From the NCBI GenBank assembly GCA_902616595.1, contig CACMTJ010000013.1, forward strand, positions 1 to 38,201: DNA of 38,201 nucleotides. The letters are read 5' to 3'. A program made the position numbers and the translations under genes. The DNA is from an uncultured Prochlorococcus sp. Lineage in GTDB: Bacteria; Cyanobacteriota; Cyanobacteriia; PCC-6307; Cyanobiaceae. Positions 17,898 to 27,556 of this stretch are shown in pieces (positions within the stretch are counted from its first letter, which is position 1; each line of letters starts with the position of its first letter). The notes under the pieces were generated by a model, which made no database searches, was not told where the DNA came from, and saw only the letters and a program-made list of their open reading frames with translations.

Positions 17898-18494
17898 TTA
17901 GGATTTTTCAAAATATTCCTTGGAATATTTAGCTGAGAAATATACAACTAAAAAAGTTGAAATAATTCCAATGATAGTCATATATAAGTTATTTGGTGAT
18001 TGGACATTTTTTAGCTCCTGAATATTTTTTGCCAAACTACCTATTGAGCAATAAAGAAAAGTTCCTGGAATTATTCCAAGAAGACCAATAGCGAAATCTC
18101 GAAATTTAACATTATTCAAACCATAAAAATAATTAAGAATACTGAAGGGAAATATCGGAGATAATCTTGCTAAAAAAATTAATTTAAGTCCGCCTTTTTC
18201 AACTACTGTTTCCATAACACTTAATTTTGGATAACGACTAAAAAGATTTTTTAGCTTTTTTGCAAAAAAACTTTTTGATACAAAAAAAGCAACTGATGCC
18301 CCTAAGGAAGCGGAGAAAAAAACGATAATTGATCCTAAATATGAGCCATATAAAAAACCTGATAATAAAGATAACCAAGAAGCTGGGAGTATTAATAAAA
18401 CAATTAAAATATAAATACAAACAAACGAAAATATCCCAATTCCAGTATTAAAAAAAAAAGATAAATTATAAATATTTTCAAGAAATATGTTCAT
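17898..18494 (-). CDS. TVP38/TMEM64 (VTT/SNARE-associated, DedA-like) membrane protein
   Basis: This protein of about 198 residues has several hydrophobic spans and belongs to the TVP38/TMEM64 family of inner-membrane proteins, related to DedA and likely involved in lipid scrambling or membrane homeostasis. The family core is recognisable: LPASWLSLLSGFLYG near residue 36, then GASVAFFVSKSFF, and LIFLARLSPIFPFSILNYFYG near residue 105 (seen as ARLSPIFPFSILNY). The ATG at 18494 lies 2 bases after the valS stop; a TTG at 18500 would overlap valS by four bases and add two residues. It is therefore in an operon with valS. The physiological substrate is unknown. Confidence 0.85.
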   Translation of the reverse strand: MNIFLENIYNLSFFFNTGIGIFSFVCIYILIVLLILPASWLSLLSGFLYGSYLGSIIVFFSASLGASVAFFVSKSFFAKKLKNLFSRYPKLSVMETVVEKGGLKLIFLARLSPIFPFSILNYFYGLNNVKFRDFAIGLLGIIPGTFLYCSIGSLAKNIQELKNVQSPNNLYMTIIGIISTFLVVYFSAKYSKEYFEKS

Positions 18495-18496
18495 TC

Positions 18497-21253
18497 TCAA
18501 TTCAAAAGTTCGAGTTTTTTAGTAATTCTCTCCATTTGTACCGAACCCTCATTTAATTTAAATCTACATTCATCAACAATATCTTTTGGAGCCTTATCCA
18601 CGAAATTTTTGTTAGATAATCTCTTATTTAAATTATCTAACTCAATAGTCACCTTTTTTAAATCCTTGTTTAACCTTTCCTTTAATGCATCCATATTTAC
18701 AAAATCCTGAAAAGGTAAGTAAACCTCTAAATCACTAATTATCCCAGAAAAAGATTTAGCAAACTCTTTTTTATCAACAGCATTAGGTTTAAAAATAAAT
18801 ACTTCAGAAGATTTAGTTAAGGTTTGAATATCATCAACTAAAATTTTTAGAAAATCAATCAATTCATCATTATCTGAAATCAAGTAAACAGGAACTTTTT
18901 CTGATGGCTTGAGGCCTAATTCAGCTCTCAAATTTCTAATCAATCTAATAATTTCAAAGAGTTGTTGAAAGGAATTATCAAGCTTATTATCAACAAATTT
19001 ATTTTCTTGGGTTGGCCATTTTTGAAGAGATAATAATTCTTTATCTGATTTAAGTTGAAGTACATGCCAAAGTTCTTCAGTAATGTGCGGCATAAAAGGA
19101 TGAATCATCACCAAAATATCATTGAGCACTTTTATTAAAACCTTTTCAGATATTTGTCTATTATTAGTCTCTTTATTATTAAACCTTTGTTTAGCAAATT
19201 CTACATACCAGTCACAAAAATCATTCCACGTAAATTCATATAGAAGTTTCGCAGATTCTCCCAATTTATATTCTTTCAACAAAGCAGCGACTTTTATATT
19301 TACTTGATTCAATTTCGATAAAATCCACTTATCACATAACTCTAAAGAAGTTTCATCACTCTCATTAAGCGAATAATTATTATTAGAAGTTTTATTAATT
19401 AACACAAATTTAGTTGCATTCCATAATTTATTCGCAAAATTTCTTGAAGCTTCAACAGTTGAAGACGTATCTTTTTTCCTATCAAAATCAAGCCGGATAT
19501 CTTGTCCAGCGCCTGCAACTTCTCGAATTAAAGCAAATCGTAGAGCATCAGAACCATATTTATCAATTAATAGTATTGGATCAATACCATTACCTGAACT
19601 TTTACTCATTTTTTTATTATTTTCATCTCGAACTAGACCATGAATATAAACATCCTTAAAAGGAATATTATTTGTAAAAGTATTCCCCATAATTGTCATT
19701 CTTGCCACCCAGAAGAAAATAATATCGAAACCAGTAACAAGAACATTATTTGGATACCATTTTTTAAAATCAGGATCATTTGTATTTGGCCAACCAAGGG
19801 TTGAGAAAGGCCATAAACCACTTGAAAACCATGTATCCAAAACATCCTTATCACGAACCAATTTAATATTTAATCCAAATTTTTTATTAGCTTCGATTAA
19901 GGCATCTTGTTCATTTCTTGCAACGATATATGGAGTATTTTGTTCTATTGAGTCTTGATTTTCATCTAAAACATACCATGCTGGTATTTGGTGTCCCCAC
20001 CACAATTGACGACTAATACACCAATCATTAATATTCTCCAACCAATCCTTATAAACTTTCTCCCAGCGTGGAGGAATAAACGATGGTTTTTTAGAACCAA
20101 TTTCATTAAGACATCCTTGTGATATATCATCCATTTTCAAAAACCATTGTGTTGACAATAAAGGTTCAATTGGAACCTTACCTCTGTCAGAAAAAGGAAC
20201 AGTATGTTTATAATCCTCTATCTTTGTCAAAAGGCCTAAATTATCCAATTCTTTAATAATTTTCTTTCTAGCCTCATATCTATCTAAATTTTGAAAAATA
20301 CCTGCATTAATATTTAAAGTTCCATCTTTGTTCATTACATTAATCTGTTTTAAATTATGCCTTTTTCCTATTGCAAAATCATTTGGATCATGGGCTGGAG
20401 TAACCTTTACACAACCAGTACCAAAATCTTTATCAACATGTGAATCAGCAATAATAGGTATTTCTCTATCAACGAAAGGGACTTTTACTTTGACACCAAT
20501 AAATTCTTTATATCTATCATCATCAGGATTAACTGCCACAGCAGTATCACCCAATAGAGTTTCTGGTCTTGTTGTTGCAACTTCTAAGTACTTATCTAAC
20601 TGTTCACCACTTTCAGAAATTATAGGGTATTTAAAATGCCATAAATGACCATTTACTTCTTGCATTTCAACTTCAAGATCACTTACGGCAGATTGAGATT
20701 CAGGACACCAATTAACCAAATATTCGCCTCTATAAATTAAATTCTTTTTATAGAGAATATTAAAAGCCTCAATAACTGCTTCATTTAATTTTTGATCTAG
20801 AGTAAATCTTTCTCTAGTCCAGTCAACTGAATATCCTATCCTTTTTAATTGAGAAACTATTCTTCCACCACTTTGTTCTTTCCAATTCCATGCTCTTTTA
20901 AGAAATTCATCTCTTCCAATATCTTCGCTTGTTTTGCCTTCACTTTTTAATTGTTTTTCAAGAATAGTTTGAACAGCTATTGAAGCATGATCAGTTCCTG
21001 GTAAGCACAAAACATTCTTACCTAAAAGTCTTTGAAAACGTACTACAACATCTATCAAAGCCGTATTAAATGCATGCCCCATATGCAAAGACCCAGTTAC
21101 ATTTGGTGGCGGAATAACAACACAAAAAGGCTCCCCATCATCCTCAGGATTAGGACTAAACGCCTTTAGACTTTCCCATTTTTCTTGCCACTTTTTCTCT
21201 ACTTCAAAAGGTGAATAATTCTCTAAAGATAATTGATCATTCATCTCTGTCAT
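18497..21253 (-). CDS. valS: Valyl-tRNA synthetase
   Basis: ValS charges tRNA-Val. The protein of about 918 residues is a class Ia synthetase with the HIGH-type motif PNVTGSLHMGHA (HMGH at about 57-60), the editing CP1 domain with ATTRPETLLGDTAVAV (about 227-242), WCISRQLWWGHQIPAW, and KMSKSSGNG (about 548-556). The C-terminus has the Val-specific coiled-coil arm (about residues 855-915, with Leu/Lys/Glu heptads) that contacts the tRNA. The start is taken at ATG 21253; a TTG at 21259 and an ATG at 21244 are alternatives. A tRNA-Val gene lies about 450 bases upstream on the same strand, which may be coincidence. Confidence 0.97.
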   Translation of the reverse strand: MTEMNDQLSLENYSPFEVEKKWQEKWESLKAFSPNPEDDGEPFCVVIPPPNVTGSLHMGHAFNTALIDVVVRFQRLLGKNVLCLPGTDHASIAVQTILEKQLKSEGKTSEDIGRDEFLKRAWNWKEQSGGRIVSQLKRIGYSVDWTRERFTLDQKLNEAVIEAFNILYKKNLIYRGEYLVNWCPESQSAVSDLEVEMQEVNGHLWHFKYPIISESGEQLDKYLEVATTRPETLLGDTAVAVNPDDDRYKEFIGVKVKVPFVDREIPIIADSHVDKDFGTGCVKVTPAHDPNDFAIGKRHNLKQINVMNKDGTLNINAGIFQNLDRYEARKKIIKELDNLGLLTKIEDYKHTVPFSDRGKVPIEPLLSTQWFLKMDDISQGCLNEIGSKKPSFIPPRWEKVYKDWLENINDWCISRQLWWGHQIPAWYVLDENQDSIEQNTPYIVARNEQDALIEANKKFGLNIKLVRDKDVLDTWFSSGLWPFSTLGWPNTNDPDFKKWYPNNVLVTGFDIIFFWVARMTIMGNTFTNNIPFKDVYIHGLVRDENNKKMSKSSGNGIDPILLIDKYGSDALRFALIREVAGAGQDIRLDFDRKKDTSSTVEASRNFANKLWNATKFVLINKTSNNNYSLNESDETSLELCDKWILSKLNQVNIKVAALLKEYKLGESAKLLYEFTWNDFCDWYVEFAKQRFNNKETNNRQISEKVLIKVLNDILVMIHPFMPHITEELWHVLQLKSDKELLSLQKWPTQENKFVDNKLDNSFQQLFEIIRLIRNLRAELGLKPSEKVPVYLISDNDELIDFLKILVDDIQTLTKSSEVFIFKPNAVDKKEFAKSFSGIISDLEVYLPFQDFVNMDALKERLNKDLKKVTIELDNLNKRLSNKNFVDKAPKDIVDECRFKLNEGSVQMERITKKLELLN

Positions 21254-21350
21254 GTCCAAATTTTATTTCAATAAACTTTTTGTTTATTTTATCTTGAGAG
21301 CAGCCAATTAATGAAAATAATATTAGTTTGCAAAAAAATAAACATACATT

Positions 21351-21692
21351 CTACAAAAGTTTGAAGCCAGAACCGCAAGAACAACGTTTTGCATTTTTTG
21401 GTGTTGAAATAAGAAATCCACCACCGCTCAAATCACCGTAATAATCTAATTTTAAATCTTTAAGTAAATTAAACTTTTTTACATCCGCGTATAAAGTTAC
21501 TCCTTCAGTTCTTGAAATAGGGGATCCATTACATATACCCGGCCTTAATTTAATATGCATCCATCCTTCGGAACAATTTTTATCCTCTACCAAATCAATT
21601 GACATTTCTCCTGGAGAACCTCCAAAAGAAGCTTGCCTAGATAGTTCTGAAGCAGCGCTTTGACTGATTGAAAGATTGACGATCTCAGTCAT
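21351..21692 (-). CDS. HesB/IscA-family iron-sulfur carrier protein
   Basis: This is an A-type iron-sulfur scaffold/carrier of 113 residues, which receives or delivers Fe-S clusters during maturation of target proteins. The fold pattern is complete: NLSISQSAASEL at the start, a first cysteine in PGICNGSPI at the position of the usual GGCSG, VTLYADVKKFNLLKDLKLDY, and the C-terminal CSCGSGF in place of the common CGCGESF. Three cysteines are therefore present. The start is ATG 21692 (MTEIVNLSIS); the frame stays open upstream but runs through the tRNA-Val gene, so a longer protein is not credible. It begins only 15 bases after the tRNA 3' end and may be cotranscribed with it. Confidence 0.85.
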   Translation of the reverse strand: MTEIVNLSISQSAASELSRQASFGGSPGEMSIDLVEDKNCSEGWMHIKLRPGICNGSPISRTEGVTLYADVKKFNLLKDLKLDYYGDLSGGGFLISTPKNAKRCSCGSGFKLL

Positions 21693-21707
21693 TAGAAAAA
21701 TAATAAA

Positions 21708-21779
<72 letters not shown>

Positions 21780-21877
21780 TTATAATAAACCATTCTAATA
21801 GATGAAGTTGAAATATTTATACTAAGTATTTAAATATTTCATGATTGAGGCAAAATTAAATTAATAAAATATATCCT

Positions 21878-22723
21878 ATGTCCTCAAACGATAGATATAA
21901 CTTACAAAAAAATTCCGATTTAGAGACTTTAGAAAACTTTAAAATTTTAATATCTAATATCAAATCATTAAAAGATAAAACTTGGGGATGCCCTTGGCAG
22001 AAAATACAGTCTCATAAATCTTTGATTCCATTTTTACATGAAGAAAGTAATGAATTTATAGATGCGATATATGAAAAAAAGGCGGATAACATATGTGAAG
22101 AATTAGGAGATCTTTTATTACAAGTAATGCTTCATGCTGAAATCGGTTACGAAAAAAAAGAGTTTGAACTAAATGATGTTATAAAAAATCTAAACAAGAA
22201 AATTATTAATAGACATCCATATATTTTTAAAAAAAAAGAAAAAGTATCTCTAGAAAAATCTCAACAAATTTGGGAAAACATTAAAAATTCAGAAAAAGAA
22301 ACACCTCATATGGAATCATCAATAAGTAAAAATTTAAATATGAAAATCAAAAATTTACCACCAATGGTTGGAACAGATAAAATCACAAATGTTGTTAAAG
22401 AATATGGTTTTAAATGGGAGAGTACCGATCAGATTTTTGAAAAGTTAGAAGAAGAGATTAATGAATTAAAGGAAGCAATTAAAAGCAATTATGATTCAGA
22501 AATAAAAAATGAATTTGGGGATATTTACTTCACCCTTCTGAATCTCTCAAACTTTTTAAAAATCAATCCTGAATCAGCTCTACAAAAAACTAATAAAAAA
22601 TTTTTAGACAGATTTTCAATCATTGAACATCATGCAGGCGATAATATAAAAAAACAAACTCCTAAAGACTTTCAACGGCTTTGGCAAATAGCCAAGCGAA
22701 AACTTAAAAGAAAAAATTCTTAA
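21878..22723 (+). CDS. mazG: Nucleoside triphosphate pyrophosphohydrolase MazG
   Basis: MazG hydrolyses nucleoside triphosphates to monophosphate and pyrophosphate, which cleans the pool of aberrant nucleotides and can modulate ppGpp. The 281-residue protein has the two tandem MazG domains of the full-length bacterial form. The first carries WGCPWQKIQSH and the metal-binding EESNEFIDAI ... EELGDLLLQVMLHAE (E-x-x-E and E-x-x-D helices); the second carries LEEEINELKEAI ... NEFGDIYFTLLNLS. The short single-domain version found in cyanophages is therefore ruled out. The frame is intact. speE starts 7 bases after its stop. Confidence 0.93.
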   Translation: MSSNDRYNLQKNSDLETLENFKILISNIKSLKDKTWGCPWQKIQSHKSLIPFLHEESNEFIDAIYEKKADNICEELGDLLLQVMLHAEIGYEKKEFELNDVIKNLNKKIINRHPYIFKKKEKVSLEKSQQIWENIKNSEKETPHMESSISKNLNMKIKNLPPMVGTDKITNVVKEYGFKWESTDQIFEKLEEEINELKEAIKSNYDSEIKNEFGDIYFTLLNLSNFLKINPESALQKTNKKFLDRFSIIEHHAGDNIKKQTPKDFQRLWQIAKRKLKRKNS

Positions 22724-22730
22724 AAAGCAA

Positions 22731-23579
22731 ATGGCTAATATTTCAATATGGATAGATGAATATCATAAAGGCTCAAGATTCGGTCTAAATGGAGATGTTT
22801 TAATTAAACAAAAATCACAATATCAAGAAATTATTGTTATTGAAAATGAATACTATGGAAGAGCTTTAATGCTTGATGGTTGTTGGATGACATCACTAAA
22901 AGACGAGAAATATTATCATGAGTGTCTTGTGCATCCAGCATTAAGTAGCATTGACGAAAAATCTAATGTACTAATTATTGGTGGAGGAGACGGCGGTACA
23001 GCAAGAGAATGCGTTAAATATTCTCAAATATCGAAAATTGATCTAGTAGAAATTGACGAGGAGGTAATCAAAATATCTAAAAAATTTTTAAAAGAAATTG
23101 GAGGCGAAGCATGGAATGATAAGAGATTAGACATACATGTTGATGATGGTGTTAAATGGGTAAAAAAAACAAGAGATAATTTTTACGACGTTATTTTTAT
23201 AGATTGTTCAGATCCCTCAGAATTCTCAAATTTATTATTTTCAGATTCTTTTTATAAAGAATGTAAAAGAATACTTACACCAAAGGGGATATTAGCAACG
23301 CAAAGTGAATCTCCTGAATCCTTCAAAAATATTCACATAAATATTTTGAAAACCCTAAAAAATATATTTAAAGTTTCTAAAACTATGTATTCCTTTGTGC
23401 CTATATATCCAAGCGGGATTTGGAGTTGGACATTCGCGTCTTCAGAAGATCTACATTTATCAAAGCAAAATTGTGATGAAGTCCTAAAAATAGAAAAAGG
23501 ATGTGAAATTTGGAATTTAAATTTTCAAAATGCAGCATTCAAAATGATGCCAAATAAAATTGTAAAAGAACTAGATTAA
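22731..23579 (+). CDS. speE: Spermidine synthase-like aminopropyltransferase
   Basis: SpeE transfers the aminopropyl group from decarboxylated S-adenosylmethionine to putrescine or a related amine. The 282-residue protein has the standard start WIDEYHKGSRFGL, the substrate segment YYGRALMLDGCWMTSLKDEKYYHE, the cofactor-binding loop IIGGGDGGTARE (about residues 83-94), and VDDGVKWV. The catalytic aspartate pair lies in IFIDCSDP; the residues after DP are SEFSNLLFS rather than the usual VGPAxxLF, so substrate preference may differ from the E. coli enzyme. It is followed after 4 bases by agmatinase, which makes putrescine, so the pair forms a polyamine unit. Confidence 0.92.
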   Translation: MANISIWIDEYHKGSRFGLNGDVLIKQKSQYQEIIVIENEYYGRALMLDGCWMTSLKDEKYYHECLVHPALSSIDEKSNVLIIGGGDGGTARECVKYSQISKIDLVEIDEEVIKISKKFLKEIGGEAWNDKRLDIHVDDGVKWVKKTRDNFYDVIFIDCSDPSEFSNLLFSDSFYKECKRILTPKGILATQSESPESFKNIHINILKTLKNIFKVSKTMYSFVPIYPSGIWSWTFASSEDLHLSKQNCDEVLKIEKGCEIWNLNFQNAAFKMMPNKIVKELD

Positions 23580-23583
23580 TAAG

Positions 23584-24465
23584 ATGACAAAAAATTTATT
23601 TGATAACGAAAATGCAATTTATATGGGAGCAAAAAGAAGTCCCGAGAATTGCTCAATTGGTATATTTGGAGTTAATTATGACGGGACATGTTCTTTTAAA
23701 CCAGGGGCAAGATTTGGTCCAGAAGCAATAAGACAAGTCAGTTCTTGTTTAGAAACATATTGTCCAAAAATAAAAAAAGACTTAGAGGATATTATTTATG
23801 TTGATTTTGGATCAATACTAATTGATAAAAATGACTCAAAGTCCGTTATTAAATCGGTTAAATCAGCAACAAATTATTTAATTAGTAAACGCCTTAGCCC
23901 TATTATGCTTGGAGGCGAACACTCTATTACAAGAGGTGCTATTGAAGCATTAGTAAAAAAATATCCAGATTTGATATTGGTTCAACTTGATGCTCATGCA
24001 GATTTAAGAGAATCATATATAGGAAATGAACATAGTCATGCTTGTACTATGAAAAGATGCTTAGAAGTGCTACCAGAAAAGAAAATTTTACAAGTAGGAA
24101 TTAGAAGTGGGACTAAGGAAGAATTTGAAATTATGCATAACAACAACCAATTAGTTAACTTTTGTCCAGGCGGAAATGCACATGAGTTAAAACAAGCTCT
24201 TCTACCGTTCGCTAAGTCTCCAATCTATTTAACAATAGATTTAGATTGGTTTGATCCCAGTTTATTAGCAGGGACGGGCACTCCAGAACCGGGAGGATTT
24301 TTTTGGAATGATTTTGAAGAAATACTTAAAACTTTAAAAGACTTTAGAATTGTGGCTTCAGACATTGTGGAATTATCTCCAGAAATTGATAAAAGCGGAG
24401 TAAGTAGCATAGTTGCAGCCAAAGTACTTAGAAGCTTAATTTTGTCATTAGAAAATATGCAATAA
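23584..24465 (+). CDS. speB: Agmatinase (ureohydrolase family)
   Basis: This dimanganese enzyme hydrolyses agmatine to putrescine and urea. The 293-residue product has the ureohydrolase metal signatures: GGEHS with His113, LDAHADLRESY with Asp136, His138 and Asp140, and TIDLDWFDPSL with Asp219 and Asp221, followed by GTGTPEPGG. Other members of the family act on arginine, guanidinobutyrate or formiminoglutamate; the adjacent speE supports agmatine. No arginine decarboxylase gene is in this window. It begins 4 bases after the speE stop; gcvT follows after 50 bases. Confidence 0.9.
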   Translation: MTKNLFDNENAIYMGAKRSPENCSIGIFGVNYDGTCSFKPGARFGPEAIRQVSSCLETYCPKIKKDLEDIIYVDFGSILIDKNDSKSVIKSVKSATNYLISKRLSPIMLGGEHSITRGAIEALVKKYPDLILVQLDAHADLRESYIGNEHSHACTMKRCLEVLPEKKILQVGIRSGTKEEFEIMHNNNQLVNFCPGGNAHELKQALLPFAKSPIYLTIDLDWFDPSLLAGTGTPEPGGFFWNDFEEILKTLKDFRIVASDIVELSPEIDKSGVSSIVAAKVLRSLILSLENMQ

Positions 24466-24515
24466 AAAATTTCTAAACTACAGTGTAAAAATACTAAATA
24501 CAAACTAAATATTTC

Positions 24516-25628
24516 ATGGATTTGCTAAAAAGTCCTCTTTATTCAAAATATGTTGAAGCCAATGCAAAATTGGTGGATTTTGCAGGTTGGGAAATGCCCA
24601 TATCATTTTCAGGATTAATTAAAGAGCATGAATCAGTTAGATCATCAGCAGGATTATTTGATATTTCTCACATGGGGGTGATTTCTATCAAGGGAATCAA
24701 TCCAAAGGATTATATTCAAAAACTTTTTCCTACTAATTTATATTCCTTTTCTGAGGGTCAAGGGCTTTATACAGTAATGCTCAATGATAAAGGAGGAATA
24801 ATAGATGACTTAATAATTTATGACCTTGGCATACAAGAAAATGACATATCAGAATTATTATTAATAGTTAATGCAAGTAGATATGAAGAAGATTTTCAGT
24901 GGATAAAAAATAATTTAAATAAATATGAAATTTCGATAACAAACTTTAAAAAAGACAAAGTACTTTTAGCACTACAGGGAAAAAACTCATTCGATTTATT
25001 TGAAGAATGGATTGAATCTTCGATCTCACATATCCCTAACTTTGGATGCGAATATAAAATTTTTGAACATATTTCGCCTAAAGAAAAAATTTTCTTTTCA
25101 AAGACAGGATATACAGGGGAAAATGGTCTAGAAATACTTTTATCTAAAAAAGCAGCAATTAATTTATGGGATTTCTCAATTTCCAAAAATGTTGCACCTT
25201 GTGGTTTAGGAGCTAGAGATACTCTTAGACTTGAAGCAGGCATGCATCTTTATGGTCAAGACATAAATGAAGAAACTTCTCCATATGAAGCAGGGTTAGG
25301 CTGGCTAGTACATCTAGAAAATAATCACGAATTCTTTGGAAGAAGATTTCTTGAAGAACAGTCAAGATTAGGTATTCAAAAAAAGTTAGTTGGTCTCTCT
25401 ATAGAAGGTAAAGCAATAGGAAGAAAAGGTTGCTCAGTTCTTAAAGGTGAAGAAAATATTGGGAGTATAACAAGCGGCAGTTGGTCTCCAACTAAACAAC
25501 AAGCTATAGCTTTTGCATACATCAATACTCTGCATGCCTTAATAAATAATGAAGTTCAAATATTAATAAGAGGCAAAAAATTCAAAGGGGTTATAACAAA
25601 AAGAGCGTTTTATAAAAAGAATTATTAA
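24516..25628 (+). CDS. gcvT: Aminomethyltransferase, glycine cleavage T protein
   Basis: The T protein releases ammonia from the aminomethyl-lipoyl arm of GcvH and gives the methylene group to tetrahydrofolate. The 370-residue protein shows the family start [28 protein letters not shown] (FAGWEMPI near residue 23), GLFDISHMG, the folate-binding [11 protein letters not shown] with its catalytic Asp pair, [12 protein letters not shown], and [17 protein letters not shown]. It is complete and starts at ATG 24516. It is separated from gcvH-gcvP, lying between speB and aspS. The 50-base upstream gap is too short for a tandem glycine riboswitch. Confidence 0.96.
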   Translation: MDLLKSPLYSKYVEANAKLVDFAGWEMPISFSGLIKEHESVRSSAGLFDISHMGVISIKGINPKDYIQKLFPTNLYSFSEGQGLYTVMLNDKGGIIDDLIIYDLGIQENDISELLLIVNASRYEEDFQWIKNNLNKYEISITNFKKDKVLLALQGKNSFDLFEEWIESSISHIPNFGCEYKIFEHISPKEKIFFSKTGYTGENGLEILLSKKAAINLWDFSISKNVAPCGLGARDTLRLEAGMHLYGQDINEETSPYEAGLGWLVHLENNHEFFGRRFLEEQSRLGIQKKLVGLSIEGKAIGRKGCSVLKGEENIGSITSGSWSPTKQQAIAFAYINTLHALINNEVQILIRGKKFKGVITKRAFYKKNY

Positions 25629-25683
25629 CTAAATTTACCCTTAAAGAATTATTATAAGTTATTGATAAATAAATCATACTTAG

Positions 25684-27480
25684 ATGAGAAACAAAATTTG
25701 CGAAGAACTCAATAATACAGATATTGGTAAATTAGTTAATTTATGCGGATGGGTAGATAGAAGAAGAGATCATGGTGGTGTAATTTTTATTGATTTAAGA
25801 GACCATAGTGGATTCCTACAAATAACAATTAACCCCGATGATGGTGCAGATCTATTTAAGCAGGCAGAAACTCTAAGAAATGAGACAGTAATAATGGTTA
25901 GCGGAATTATTAATGAAAGGCCCAAAGATTCCATAAATAAAAATTTAAGTACTGGAGAGTTAGAGCTTAAGGTTAAAGATTTGCAAATTCTCAACCAAAT
26001 TAAGAAAAACTTACCTTTTCCAGTGTCGATACATGATTATGAAAATACAAAAGAGGAACTCAGATTAAAATATAGATACCTTGATTTAAGAAGGGGCAAA
26101 TTACTAGAAAATTTAAAAACAAGACATAAGATTATTAAAGTTGCTAGAGAATTTCTTGATAATTTTGGATTTACTGAAGTAGAAACTCCATTACTTACAA
26201 AATCAACTCCAGAAGGGGCTCGCGATTTTCTTGTTCCTGCACGTCTTTCAAATGGAGATTTTTTTGCTCTACCTCAATCACCACAACTATTTAAACAACT
26301 TTTAATGGTTGGAGGCTTAGATAAGTATTATCAAATCGCAAAATGTTTCCGTGATGAAGACTTAAGAGCAGATAGACAGCCAGAGTTTACTCAATTAGAT
26401 ATTGAGATGAGCTTTATTAGTGAAGAAGAAATAATATCTTTTAATGAAAGTCTTATAAAAACAATATGGAAAGAGGTATTAAATATTGATTTTGATAATG
26501 CTTTTCCAAGAATGTCATGGCAAGCAGCAATGGATAATTACGGCACTGACAGACCGGATACTAGATATCAAATGTTACTAAAAGATTTAGGAGAAGTATT
26601 AGGTGATATTGGCTTTAATATTTTCACCAAAGCAATTAAGTCTGGAGGTTCTATAAAATCCATAACAGTCAAAGGAGGCAATTTAAGTATTAGCAACGTA
26701 AGAATTAAACCTGGAGGTGATATCTTCCAAGTAGCTCAAGATGCAGGAGCTGGTGGTTTGGCCTTTATAAGGGTCAAAGGAGATGAACTTGAGACTATTG
26801 GGGCAATTAAAAATAATCTAAATGAAGAGCATATAGCTGATATCTTAAAAATCACCGAAGCACAAGATGGAGACTTAATCCTCTTGGGAGCTGGAGATAA
26901 ACAAATTGTGAACCAGTCATTAGATAAAGTGAGACAATACATCGCAAAAGACTTAAATCTTATAGATAAAAGTAAATGGAATTTCTTATGGGTAACTGAT
27001 TTTCCGATGTTTGAGAGAAATGAAGAGGAAAATAGATATGAGGCTTTACATCATCCTTTTTGTTCTCCAAAAAATATAAAATCTAAAGATTCAGAAAACT
27101 TGAAAAAAGAAATTGAGAACTCTATAGCAAATGCTTATGACTTAGTTCTTAATGGTTTGGAGTTAGGAGGTGGCTCTTTACGTATTCATGAAGCGAGCTT
27201 GCAAAGAGAGATTTTGAAAACGGTAGGACTTACTGATAAAGAGATTGATGAGAAATTTGGATTTTTAATAGAAGCCTTAGAAATGGGTGCTCCTCCTCAT
27301 GGTGGAATAGCGTTTGGATTAGATCGTATTACCATGCTTATCATTGGTGCAGATTCAATCAGAGAAACCATTGCATTTCCAAAAAATCAACAAGCAAAAT
27401 GTCTTCTCACAAATGCACCTTCAAATGTCTCTGAATCACAATTAAAAGAATTAGATATTGAAATAACAATTGATGAATAA
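25684..27480 (+). CDS. aspS: Aspartyl-tRNA synthetase (bacterial type)
   Basis: AspS attaches aspartate to its tRNA. The 598-residue length and an insertion domain between motifs 2 and 3 (GAD domain, about residues 285-415) identify the bacterial form rather than the shorter archaeal or eukaryotic one. The N-terminal OB-fold has [19 protein letters not shown] ([13 protein letters not shown] at about 23-35); motif 2 is [19 protein letters not shown] ([14 protein letters not shown]), and motif 3 is [14 protein letters not shown]. It starts at ATG 25684. Whether it also charges tRNA-Asn cannot be told here. Confidence 0.96.
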   Translation: MRNKICEELNNTDIGKLVNLCGWVDRRRDHGGVIFIDLRDHSGFLQITINPDDGADLFKQAETLRNETVIMVSGIINERPKDSINKNLSTGELELKVKDLQILNQIKKNLPFPVSIHDYENTKEELRLKYRYLDLRRGKLLENLKTRHKIIKVAREFLDNFGFTEVETPLLTKSTPEGARDFLVPARLSNGDFFALPQSPQLFKQLLMVGGLDKYYQIAKCFRDEDLRADRQPEFTQLDIEMSFISEEEIISFNESLIKTIWKEVLNIDFDNAFPRMSWQAAMDNYGTDRPDTRYQMLLKDLGEVLGDIGFNIFTKAIKSGGSIKSITVKGGNLSISNVRIKPGGDIFQVAQDAGAGGLAFIRVKGDELETIGAIKNNLNEEHIADILKITEAQDGDLILLGAGDKQIVNQSLDKVRQYIAKDLNLIDKSKWNFLWVTDFPMFERNEEENRYEALHHPFCSPKNIKSKDSENLKKEIENSIANAYDLVLNGLELGGGSLRIHEASLQREILKTVGLTDKEIDEKFGFLIEALEMGAPPHGGIAFGLDRITMLIIGADSIRETIAFPKNQQAKCLLTNAPSNVSESQLKELDIEITIDE

Positions 27481-27525
27481 GAATACATATGGATGTTCTA
27501 AAAGTTTTTTGTTTAAATAAAATAT

Positions 27526-27556
27526 GAGGAGGATGTGCTTAATTAAAAATATTTAA
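27526..27556 (+). promoter_or_regulatory. Strong Shine-Dalgarno and seven-codon leader ORF before pyrG
   Basis: GAGGAGG at 27526-27532 is the best ribosome-binding sequence in this region, but it ends 23 bases before the pyrG ATG at 27556. Directly after it a tiny ORF runs ATG (27533) through TGC, TTA, ATT, AAA, AAT, ATT to TAA (27554-27556), and the TAA shares its last base with the pyrG ATG (TAATG). This arrangement allows translational coupling. Against it, the Shine-Dalgarno abuts the leader ATG with no spacer. Confidence 0.4.

Noticed and set aside
20328..20648. 106-codon ORF on the plus strand inside valS
   Set aside because: It is antisense to a conserved synthetase and its product has no known motif; codon structure is explained by valS.
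24225..24503. 92-codon minus-strand ORF at the end of speB
   Set aside because: It is antisense to conserved metal-binding residues of agmatinase and has no independent support.
24466..24515. Glycine riboswitch before gcvT
   Set aside because: The gap is only 50 bases and shows no conserved glycine aptamer pattern; the region before gcvH is also only 2 bases.
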